NCBI GenBank assembly: GCA_003476475.1
Contig: DMUD01000006.1
Span: forward strand, 1 to 9,695
DNA length: 9,695 nucleotides
Direction: 5' to 3'
Source of the DNA: Cytophagales bacterium
Lineage (GTDB): Bacteria; Bacteroidota; Bacteroidia; Cytophagales; UBA9547
The notes under the pieces were generated by a model. It searched no databases. It saw only the letters and a program-made list of their open reading frames with translations, and was not told the origin of the DNA. Shown piece by piece: positions 1-5,501 of this stretch. Within the stretch, counting starts at the first letter, position 1. Each line of letters begins with the position of its first letter. The position numbers and the translations under genes were made by a program.

Positions 1-2
1 AC

Positions 3-71
3 TTAAAAATCTCATTTGACGAAGAAAATCGTTCCAATTTACCAAAATTGACCTTACCAGCATTTTCCTAA
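3..71 (+). CDS. possible 3' end of an upstream gene (partial)
   Basis: The third plus-strand frame is open from the window edge to a TAA at 69-71. It would encode about 22 residues ending LTLPAFS, an unremarkable soluble-looking tail. A stretch this short stays open by chance roughly a third of the time. The opposite strand also has an open frame here, from an ATG at 63 back to the edge, so the assignment is tentative. If real, this gene would end about 29 nt before the outer-membrane gene and overlap its promoter. No function can be given. Confidence 0.25.
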   Translation, partial: LKISFDEENRSNLPKLTLPAFS

Positions 72-76
72 TTTTG
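48..76 (+). promoter_or_regulatory. Bacteroidota-type promoter for the Omp85-like gene
   Basis: A TTG at 48-50 is followed after 18 nt by TAATTTTG at 69-76. The latter matches the TAnnTTTG -7 element of the Bacteroidota primary sigma factor exactly. The spacing is close to the usual 19 or so. Transcription would begin around 81-84, giving a leader of only about 16-20 nt before the TTG start at 100. Short A-rich leaders without a Shine-Dalgarno sequence are usual in this phylum. The call rests on motif and spacing only. Confidence 0.5.
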
Positions 77-99
77 TAAAGTCACAAAAAGCAGCACTG

Positions 100-1494
100 T
101 TGAAAAATTTTCGTTTTATCTATCTTGTTTTTCTCTGCTTGCCTAATCTTTCTGTTGCCCAGAAAGCCGATTTTGTGGTGTTGCGAAAAATATATTTGTA
201 TGGCAACCACCACACCAAAGACCGCATTGTGTTGCGCGAAATGGATGTGAAAGAGGGCGACACGCTTTTGCTTGCCAAATTGGACACTCTTTTGAACAAC
301 AACCGCAACCGTATTTTCAATACGAGGCTTTTCAACGAAGTGAAACTTACCTTGCTGCCCGACTCGGCCGAATACAAATCTTTATTGGTGGAACTCACCG
401 AGCGTTGGTACATTTTTCCCATTCCTGTTTTCGAACTGGCCGACCGTAGTTTCAACGAATGGTGGTACAACCAAAGCCATAAACTAAACCGCCTCAATTT
501 CGGGGTGCGGTTTAGCAACAAAAATTTTAGAGGCAGAAAAGAGGAACTTCGCCTAATAGTGCAAAGCGGTTTTACCAAAAAATTGGGGTTGGGTTACACG
601 GTACCTTATTTGAATAAAAAACAAACCTTGGGTTTGGACTTGGACTTCATGTATGACCAAAACAAGCAGATATCTTTTAAAACCAAAGACAACAAGCAAC
701 AATTTTTGAAAACAAACGACCTTTTGAGAGAACGATTACGCTTGGGAGTTAACTTTTTTTATCGCCGTTCTTTTTTTGCCACCCATACCTTTGGTTTTCG
801 ATACAATCGTGCGCGCGTAGCCGATACAATTGGACGGTTGAATGCCGACTATTTCCGTTTTGGCGAGAACACGCAAAACTTTTTTCAGTTTGGCTATGAG
901 TTTACCTTCGACAAGCGCGATGTGCGGGCATATGCCCACAAGGGGTATTTCGTCAATTTTGTGTACGAGCAACGCGGTTTTACGCCTTGGGACGATGTGA
1001 AAATGGCAGTCGTAGAAGCTTCTTTTTCTAAATATCTTCCGCTAGGTCACCACTTCTATTTTGCCTCACTTAGCAAAGGAAAAGCCTTTATCCCCAACAA
1101 GATTCCCTACTTCAACATAAGGGCCATGGGCTATGACCAAGACTATGTGCGCGGCTATGATTTGTATGTAATAGATGCTCAAATGTTTGCACTGCAACGT
1201 CTTACTTTCCGAAAAAAACTTTTTGAAATGGAATTTATGGTACGCTCTTTTTTGTCCATGCGGCAGTTCAACAAAGTACCTTTTGCGGCCTACCTAAATG
1301 CCTATTACGACATTGGGTACGGCTATACCCCCCAAGTGTTTTCTGGAAATCAGTATCTTTCAAACGAATGGTTGCGAGGGGGCGGACTAGGCATCGACGT
1401 GGTCACCTACTATGATTCGGTGATTCGGCTCGAATATTCTATAAACAAAATGCTGGAAAGAAGGATTTATCTAGCCTTTACGACGGATATTTAG
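100..1494 (+). CDS. BamA/TamA-like (Omp85 family) outer-membrane protein
   Basis: This 464-residue protein is predicted to sit in the outer membrane as an Omp85-type beta-barrel. The start is TTG at 100: it gives a good signal peptide (hydrophobic core about 6-18, cleavage after SVA at about 20), while the next in-frame ATG (residue 48) would remove it. Residues about 26-102 look like one POTRA domain (a beta strand with YLYGNHHTKDRIVLRE, then VKEGD, ending in LVELTERWY). The rest is aromatic-rich amphipathic barrel. FDKRDVRAYAHKGYF (270-284) resembles the conserved Omp85 strand containing a D-x-R and a P/H-x-G-x-x-F pattern. VRGY at 350-353 fits the L6-loop RGY/RGF motif that seals the barrel. 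The last strand ends in LAFTTDI. BamA itself has five POTRA domains, so this short form is more likely a TamA-like or accessory Omp85 protein than the essential BamA. Its exact substrate cannot be inferred. A Bacteroidota-type promoter lies just upstream. Confidence 0.85.
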   Translation: MKNFRFIYLVFLCLPNLSVAQKADFVVLRKIYLYGNHHTKDRIVLREMDVKEGDTLLLAKLDTLLNNNRNRIFNTRLFNEVKLTLLPDSAEYKSLLVELTERWYIFPIPVFELADRSFNEWWYNQSHKLNRLNFGVRFSNKNFRGRKEELRLIVQSGFTKKLGLGYTVPYLNKKQTLGLDLDFMYDQNKQISFKTKDNKQQFLKTNDLLRERLRLGVNFFYRRSFFATHTFGFRYNRARVADTIGRLNADYFRFGENTQNFFQFGYEFTFDKRDVRAYAHKGYFVNFVYEQRGFTPWDDVKMAVVEASFSKYLPLGHHFYFASLSKGKAFIPNKIPYFNIRAMGYDQDYVRGYDLYVIDAQMFALQRLTFRKKLFEMEFMVRSFLSMRQFNKVPFAAYLNAYYDIGYGYTPQVFSGNQYLSNEWLRGGGLGIDVVTYYDSVIRLEYSINKMLERRIYLAFTTDI

Positions 1495-1533
1495 TTTGAA
1501 GTTTAATGTTAAAATTCAAGGTTTAAAGTTTTT
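1494..1533. repeat. degenerate 7-bp tandem repeat between convergent genes
   Basis: From the G of the stop codon at 1494 the plus strand reads in heptads: GTTTGAA, GTTTAAT, GTTAAAA, then a 6-mer TTCAAG, then GTTTAAA, then GTTTTT. The period is 7 with consensus GTTTAAA. It fills the 28-bp space between the convergent Omp85-like and PagL-like genes and runs into the last codons of the latter. Similar AT-rich heptads are, from memory, common in intergenic DNA of Bacteroidota; the function is unknown. Confidence 0.5.
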
Positions 1534-1541
1534 GCCTTGAA
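1515..1541. terminator. possible bidirectional stem-loop terminator
   Basis: TTCAAGG at 1515-1521 and CCTTGAA at 1535-1541 form a perfect 7-bp inverted repeat with a 13-nt loop. It straddles the TAA of the minus-strand PagL-like gene (1523-1525) and lies 20 nt after the stop of the plus-strand gene. On the minus strand the stem is followed by a modest T-rich stretch (AATTTTAACATT); on the plus strand no U-tract follows. Its location between convergent genes fits termination, but the stem is short and the loop large. Confidence 0.3.
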
Positions 1542-2128
1542 CCAATGAAATAACTGAGTCCGAAATGAAAATTGTCGGTATTGATGCCTTTGTTAGGTTG
1601 GCGGGTATCGGCGTTTGAAAGGTGCCGAATGCGGTAGGTGAAAAGAACGGCCCATTTGTTATTTAGATGATGATAAAGCCCCATTCCCATATTGTCTGAA
1701 AACAAGAAACCTGCCGCTTGGTTTGCAGTAGTGGCGCTGAAAGCATGAAGTCCAGTGCCAATATTCATAAACAAGTCTAGGTGTTTTGTGAGGGGAAATA
1801 GGTATTTTACACCCAAGTTCAAACCAAATTCGAATTCATTTTTTATGCCATTTTTACCCAATAATTGCACATGGTTGAATTGAGGTTCCATATAAAATTG
1901 AAATTTTTCGAGTGCGGTATTTTGGCCTTTTAAGAAAGGTTTAAACGCCACATGTCCTAAAAAAAAATAAGGTTGATAGTTGCCCTCGGGCAAATTTCGG
2001 GTGCTGATGCCATATCCAAAACCAGGCCAAAAACCGATTTCTTGCAACCAATTTTCATTTACTGATTCCTGCGAAAAAGCGAGGCTGTTTAGAACTAAAA
2101 CACATGAAAATATAATCAATAGCTTCAT
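1523..2128 (-). CDS. PagL-like lipid A 3-O-deacylase / acyloxyacyl hydrolase family protein
   Basis: The 201-residue product is predicted to be a small eight-stranded outer-membrane beta-barrel of the PagL family, which removes the 3-O-linked acyl chain from lipid A. I place the start at the ATG at 2128, because it begins a signal peptide (MKLLIIFSCVLVLNSLAFSQ). The longer frame from a TTG at 2182 runs into the upstream gene and lacks an N-terminal signal. Alternating aromatic strands fill the mature part. The diagnostic motif is RHLSNADTRQPNKGIN (168-183), with His169 and Ser171 matching the catalytic His and Ser of Pseudomonas aeruginosa PagL (His126, Ser128). The third catalytic residue, Glu140 in PagL, falls on Asn183 here, so deacylase activity is not assured. 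The start is 4 bp beyond the stop of the radical SAM gene, so the two are very probably co-transcribed. It could also be an acyloxyacyl hydrolase-fold protein with altered or lost activity. Confidence 0.8.
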   Translation of the reverse strand: MKLLIIFSCVLVLNSLAFSQESVNENWLQEIGFWPGFGYGISTRNLPEGNYQPYFFLGHVAFKPFLKGQNTALEKFQFYMEPQFNHVQLLGKNGIKNEFEFGLNLGVKYLFPLTKHLDLFMNIGTGLHAFSATTANQAAGFLFSDNMGMGLYHHLNNKWAVLFTYRIRHLSNADTRQPNKGINTDNFHFGLSYFIGSRQKL

Positions 2129-2132
2129 ATTT

Positions 2133-3161
2133 TTATTCAGCAAATACCTTGGTGCCCTCGGTACAGTTTTTACATATTTCAATTTCGGAACGGCTGTTCA
2201 GCAGCGACTTCCTAAAATTTTGGTATTGGTTTGAAAACCAAATTTCCGAAAAAGATTTTTCATTCAAGCTGCCCATTTGGTGGCTCGCATCTTTGTCGAA
2301 GCAGCAGGGTACGATGCGGCCATCCCAAGTCACGACACACGATTGCCACATTTTCCAGCATTGGTTCAGCAATTTGTTTTGGACGGAATAAGAACCGTCG
2401 GGGTTTTTCTTGTATCGTGAATACTTTTGGTTTTGTGGAATAAGCGGGGAACCTTGTTGATAATCGTACACTTGGGCTGTTTTGAACGCTATTTCGTTCA
2501 CTCCCAATTCCTTGGCCAATTTTTCGGCCTCGGAAATTTGATGTTCGTTTGGCCCCACCACCAAATATTGAAAAACCACGTGCGGGGTAGCAGATTTCAA
2601 TTCCTTTTTCCATTTCAACAGCAGTCGCGTGCCTTCCAACACTTTTTCCAACTGTCCGCCTATGCGGTACTGTTCGTATGTTTCCTGTGTAGTGCCGTCT
2701 ATCGAAATCACAAGGCGGTCAAGTCCCGATTCCACCGTTTTGCGGGCGGTTTCTTCGTTCAAAAAATGGGCATTGGTGCTGGTGCTTACATACATTTTTT
2801 TTGAGCAGGCATAGCGCACCATGTCCAAAAACAGGGGATTCAAATAAGGCTCTCCTTGAAAATAAAGCGTGAGATAAAATGCATGTGTATAGGTTTCGTC
2901 GATGGTTTTTTGAAACAAATCCATATTCAACATGCCGGTGGGGCGCGTAAACGAGCGCAGTCCGCTGGGGCATTCGGGGCAGCGCAAATTGCAGGAAGTG
3001 GTAGGTTCAATGCCCAATCCGAAAGGCCTACCAAGCCAAACAGGTCTTTTCAGATTTTTGGAAATGTAAAACGACAAATAAATTTTGGCCATGTTCCAAG
3101 CTCTGTAAATATTTAGCTTGGACAATAATCTTAGGCGGTCTTTTAGTTGTGTCGGTTTCAA
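2133..3161 (-). CDS. radical SAM protein with SPASM-type C-terminal iron-sulfur domain
   Basis: This 342-residue cytoplasmic enzyme belongs to the radical SAM superfamily. The 4Fe-4S/SAM motif Cx3Cx2C is TSCNLRCPEC (Cys57, Cys61, Cys64). GEP at 103-105 is the SAM-binding GGE-like element, and VISIDG (151-156) and the preceding strands fit the partial TIM barrel. The C-terminal third carries six cysteines, Cys268, Cys275, Cys286, Cys287, Cys330 and Cys333, in a SPASM-like arrangement for one or two auxiliary clusters (GRIVPCCFD and ICKNC are typical). SPASM proteins include peptide-modifying maturases and anaerobic sulfatase-maturating enzymes, but no precursor peptide or sulfatase lies nearby, so the substrate is unknown. 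The start is probably TTG at 3161; an ATG at 3092 would give a form 23 residues shorter. I prefer the longer start because the basic helix it includes looks like family N-termini. It is followed after 4 bp by the PagL-like gene. Confidence 0.85.
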   Translation of the reverse strand: MKPTQLKDRLRLLSKLNIYRAWNMAKIYLSFYISKNLKRPVWLGRPFGLGIEPTTSCNLRCPECPSGLRSFTRPTGMLNMDLFQKTIDETYTHAFYLTLYFQGEPYLNPLFLDMVRYACSKKMYVSTSTNAHFLNEETARKTVESGLDRLVISIDGTTQETYEQYRIGGQLEKVLEGTRLLLKWKKELKSATPHVVFQYLVVGPNEHQISEAEKLAKELGVNEIAFKTAQVYDYQQGSPLIPQNQKYSRYKKNPDGSYSVQNKLLNQCWKMWQSCVVTWDGRIVPCCFDKDASHQMGSLNEKSFSEIWFSNQYQNFRKSLLNSRSEIEICKNCTEGTKVFAE

Positions 3162-3253
3162 AAATATGTAGGCTTCTGCAAAATTTGGTCAATTTACTCA
3201 CAAGTCTGTACTCAGCACTCGCCACTCCCTATTTTTAGTTGTATTTTTACCAA

Positions 3254-3922
3254 ATGAAAATGGCGCATCTGCTTGCTTTGTTAAAAAAAGAACTTTTGCT
3301 CGAGTGGCGCATGCGTACAGCTTTGCAAGGAATGCTGCTTTATGTGGTGAGCACTATTTTTGTCTGTTATTTGAGTTTTAGATTGAAGACAGGTGCCATG
3401 GGGGTGCCCACATGGAATGCCTTATTTTGGATCATTTTGCTTTTTGTGGCTACCACTGCCATTTCCAAAAGCTTTTATCAGGAAAGTGCCAACCGCCAGT
3501 TTTACTATTATTTCTTGTGCAATCCCGAAGAGATAATTTTTTCCAAAATCATTTACAATGCCTTGGTTGTATCTGTTTTGGGTTTGCTGTGTTTGGCTTT
3601 TTATTTACTTGTGATGGGCAATCCTATTGCCGATTTGGGTCTTTTTGTACTGAATCTTGTGGTAGGTTCCGTTGGTTTTTCTTCGACACTTACATTGGTT
3701 TCGGGCATTACCCAAAAGGCAGGAAACAGTACTACACTCATGGCTATTTTGGGATTTCCCATCATTTTACCCTTGCTTTTGATGTTGATAAAAGTTTCCC
3801 GAAATGCGATTGATGGTTTGCCTTGGTCCGATAGTCAAGATGAATTATTGGTTTTGGGCGCCCTAAACATGGTAGTATTGGCTTGTTCATACATTCTGTT
3901 TCCGTACCTTTGGCGTAGCTAA
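3254..3922 (+). CDS. ccmB: heme exporter protein CcmB (cytochrome c maturation permease)
   Basis: CcmB is the integral membrane permease of the CcmAB ABC-type complex. With CcmC and CcmD it releases heme-loaded CcmE for cytochrome c assembly at the outer face of the inner membrane. The 222-residue protein matches the family length (about 220) and has the expected six hydrophobic segments. Residues 1-25 form the cytoplasmic amphipathic start (LLALLKKELLLEWRMR), and the SFYQES...LCNPEEIIFSK region after the second segment is the conserved cytoplasmic loop of CcmB. I take ATG at 3254; an ATG at 3260 is equally possible, and an upstream in-frame TTG at 3239 is less likely. The gene is divergent from the radical SAM gene and opens the ccm operon. 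Its ATPase partner CcmA is not in the window, as is common in Bacteroidota where ccmA can lie elsewhere. Confidence 0.9.
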   Translation: MKMAHLLALLKKELLLEWRMRTALQGMLLYVVSTIFVCYLSFRLKTGAMGVPTWNALFWIILLFVATTAISKSFYQESANRQFYYYFLCNPEEIIFSKIIYNALVVSVLGLLCLAFYLLVMGNPIADLGLFVLNLVVGSVGFSSTLTLVSGITQKAGNSTTLMAILGFPIILPLLLMLIKVSRNAIDGLPWSDSQDELLVLGALNMVVLACSYILFPYLWRS

Positions 3923-3927
3923 TCTTT

Positions 3928-4596
3928 ATGGTTCTGAAAGGTTTTTGGTGGAAAATATTATGCATGGCCCTATTGTCATACACAATTTTGGCTGGGTTTT
4001 TGGGGGTCGTTCCTAGGCGGTTTATTCTGAACGAAAGCATTCGTAATTTGTATTTTCACGTTCCCATGTGGTTTGGGATGATTTTCCTCCTTTTGGCATC
4101 GTCGGTAGCTTCTATACTATACTTAAAAAAAGGAAAAAATAGGCATGACCGATTTGCTTCGCAGGCGGCCAATACAGGAATTGTTTTTGGTATATTGGGT
4201 TTGGTTACGGGCATGGTATGGGCCAAATACACCTGGGGATCTTATTGGAGTGGCGACCCCAAGCAAAACGCCTCTGCCATAGGCATGCTCATTTATTTGG
4301 CCTATTTTGTGTTGCGGGGTTCTTTGGAAGACCCGCAAAAGAAAGCAAGAATTTCGGCTGTGTACAATATTTTTGCTTTTGCCATGCTCATTCCATTGCT
4401 GTTTATTTTGCCACGACTCACCGATTCTTTGCACCCTGGCAACGGAGGCAATCCTGGTTTTAATTCCTACGACTTAGATTCTAACATGCGCAAAGTTTTT
4501 TATCCGGCCGTTGTGGGTTGGACATTGCTCGGTTTTTGGATAACCGACATACGTATTCGCATTTCAAAAATTGAAGAAGCCCTTGATTATGAATAG
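3928..4596 (+). CDS. ccmC: cytochrome c maturation heme-handling protein CcmC
   Basis: CcmC, of the CcsA/CcmC/CcmF heme-handling family, presents heme to CcmE at the periplasmic side of the inner membrane. The 222-residue protein has six predicted membrane segments. The family's tryptophan-rich heme-binding motif reads WGSYWSGDPKQN (103-114), a variant of the proteobacterial WGTxWxWDxR form. The two candidate axial histidines are His44 (in YFHVPMWFG) and His169 (in DSLHPGNGG), one on each side of the motif as expected. The gene starts 5 nt after ccmB and its last codons overlap the CcmD-like gene by 8 nt, so translational coupling is likely. Confidence 0.92.
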   Translation: MVLKGFWWKILCMALLSYTILAGFLGVVPRRFILNESIRNLYFHVPMWFGMIFLLLASSVASILYLKKGKNRHDRFASQAANTGIVFGILGLVTGMVWAKYTWGSYWSGDPKQNASAIGMLIYLAYFVLRGSLEDPQKKARISAVYNIFAFAMLIPLLFILPRLTDSLHPGNGGNPGFNSYDLDSNMRKVFYPAVVGWTLLGFWITDIRIRISKIEEALDYE

Positions 4597-4804
4597 AGTA
4601 TTGCATTTTGTATGGTTTGTGCTCTTGTCTTGGCCTTTGGCAGCACAAGACCCAGGTGCCGAAATGGCCGATGTGCTTCGGTCGAATGGGAAGATATTCA
4701 CGGTGGTAGCTGTGGTGGGCATTGTGCTGGTGGGGCTCTTTGTTTATTTGTTTTTTACAGAACGCAGATTGGCTAAATTGGAAAACAGGCTGAAAAACAA
4801 ATGA
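4589..4804 (+). CDS. CcmD-like small membrane protein of the cytochrome c maturation operon
   Basis: This 71-residue protein holds the ccmD position between ccmC and ccmE. CcmD is a small single-span membrane protein that stabilises the CcmABC complex and helps release holo-CcmE. An N-terminal hydrophobic stretch ending in SWPLAAQ looks like a cleavable signal peptide (cut near residue 19). It is followed by a short periplasmic segment, a membrane span at about 36-57, and a charged cytoplasmic tail (ERRLAKLENRLKNK). Proteobacterial CcmD lacks the signal peptide, and sequence similarity to it is weak, so the call rests on position, size and topology. I prefer ATG at 4589 over the in-frame TTG at 4571. 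The start lies within the ccmC end (8-nt overlap), and the stop overlaps the ccmE start as ATGA. Confidence 0.75.
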   Translation: MNRVLHFVWFVLLSWPLAAQDPGAEMADVLRSNGKIFTVVAVVGIVLVGLFVYLFFTERRLAKLENRLKNK

Positions 4805-5205
4805 AAACCACACACATCATCTTACTAGTCGTAATTGCGGCGGCCATAGGCGTTATCATCTCACTCACGGGCAGCACTAGTAGTTATGTCACCTTCAAGG
4901 AAGCCAAAGAAATGGCAGCCAATGGCGAAAACGATAAAATACACGTAGTAGGAAAATTAAGAAAAGACGCTTCTGGAAATTTGCTCGGGGTAGAATACAA
5001 TCCGCAAATAGACCCCAACTATTTCAAGTTCGACCTGACAGACACCATGCAAACTACCATGAGCGTAGTGTACGGAAACCCTAAGCCAGTAGATTTTGAG
5101 CGTTCGGAGCAAATTGTCATCATCGGTTCAGTCAAAGACGAGGTCTTTGTCGCCGACAAAATTTTGATGAAGTGCCCTTCTAAATATACCGAAAAAGAGA
5201 TTTAG
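4801..5205 (+). CDS. ccmE: periplasmic heme chaperone CcmE, CxxxY type
   Basis: CcmE takes heme from CcmC, binds it covalently and passes it to the CcmF heme lyase for attachment to apocytochrome c. The 134-residue protein has an N-terminal membrane anchor (about 5-23) and an OB-fold beta-barrel domain (about 28-122, with IHVVGKLRKD, YFKFDLTD, VVYGN and IVIIGSV strands). The usual heme-binding site is a His in a VLAKHDExY motif. Here the corresponding tail is ILMKCPSKYTEKEI, with Cys125 and Tyr129 in a CxxxY arrangement. This is the known variant of CcmE that binds heme through Cys, found in some archaea, delta-proteobacteria and other lineages. The gene starts within the stop of the CcmD-like gene (4-nt overlap). 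No ccmF follows. Confidence 0.9.
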   Translation: MKTTHIILLVVIAAAIGVIISLTGSTSSYVTFKEAKEMAANGENDKIHVVGKLRKDASGNLLGVEYNPQIDPNYFKFDLTDTMQTTMSVVYGNPKPVDFERSEQIVIIGSVKDEVFVADKILMKCPSKYTEKEI

Positions 5206-5229
5206 TCAAAAAGCTAGTCCTCGAAAAAT

Positions 5230-5244
5230 AGGTCTGGCTTACCT
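5230..5244. terminator. weak candidate terminator hairpin after ccmE
   Basis: AGGT at 5230-5233 and ACCT at 5241-5244 make a 4-bp stem with a 7-nt loop, extended by two A-T pairs after one mismatch. A-rich and T-rich stretches flank it on either side, so it could act on both strands. It lies 25 nt after the ccmE stop and overlaps the TAA of the small minus-strand ORF. The stem is short, so this is only a candidate. Confidence 0.2.
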
Positions 5245-5343
5245 TTTGTCGGCCTTTTTCAATGCCTTTTCCGCCCTTTTTTCTTTCAAAGATTTTGTTG
5301 GCTCTTTCTTCTTTTCTTTTTTGGCGTCTTGTGCTTTTGACAT
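5239..5343 (-). CDS. 34-codon lysine-rich small protein
   Basis: A minus-strand ORF runs from ATG at 5343 to TAA at 5239 and encodes 34 residues. It starts MSKAQDAKKEKKK and ends EKALKKADKR. It has 13 Lys, 2 Arg and 6 acidic residues, so it is strongly basic, with no hydrophobic segment; the sequence suggests a helical, nucleic-acid- or ribosome-binding-like peptide. It is the only ORF that occupies the gap between ccmE and tonB, converges on ccmE and diverges from tonB. The purine-rich sequence (repeated GAA/AAG/AAA) could be chance, and no clear promoter or Shine-Dalgarno site precedes it. From memory, small lysine-rich ORFs like this exist in Bacteroidota, but I cannot name a function. Confidence 0.5.
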   Translation of the reverse strand: MSKAQDAKKEKKKEPTKSLKEKRAEKALKKADKR

Positions 5344-5501
5344 TTTCGTAAAATTTATTTTGTAGTGGCTAAGTTAAAAACAACCCAGTGAAATCGCAAG
5401 AGAAAGCTCTGAACAAATCACATCGACGTTATCTCTTTGTCATTTTTGGTTTATAAATTGACAATCCTTCGATAAAATGCTTTATTCGTGTAAGAAAAAC
5501 G
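5344..5501. promoter_or_regulatory. divergent intergenic region upstream of tonB
   Basis: These 158 bp separate the start of the small minus-strand ORF from the tonB start and must hold the tonB promoter unless tonB is read from ccmE. I find no exact TAnnTTTG. The best plus-strand candidates are TTG at 5458-5460 with a poor -7 match at 5483-5490 (TATTCGTG), which would leave almost no leader. AT-rich DNA occurs at about 5344-5360 and 5440-5460. No convincing RNA structure is seen. Confidence 0.25.

Noticed and set aside
2129..2182. Extended N-terminus of the PagL-like protein from a TTG at 2182
   Set aside because: It would overlap the radical SAM gene and put about 18 charged residues before a good signal peptide; the ATG at 2128 explains the sequence better.
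3162..3253. Divergent promoters for the radical SAM gene and ccmB
   Set aside because: The best minus-strand -7 match is AAATTTTG, one mismatch, with its nearest TTG only 14 nt away. The best plus-strand match is TATTTTTA at 3230-3237 with no TTG at the right distance. A promoter pair must exist here but I cannot place it.
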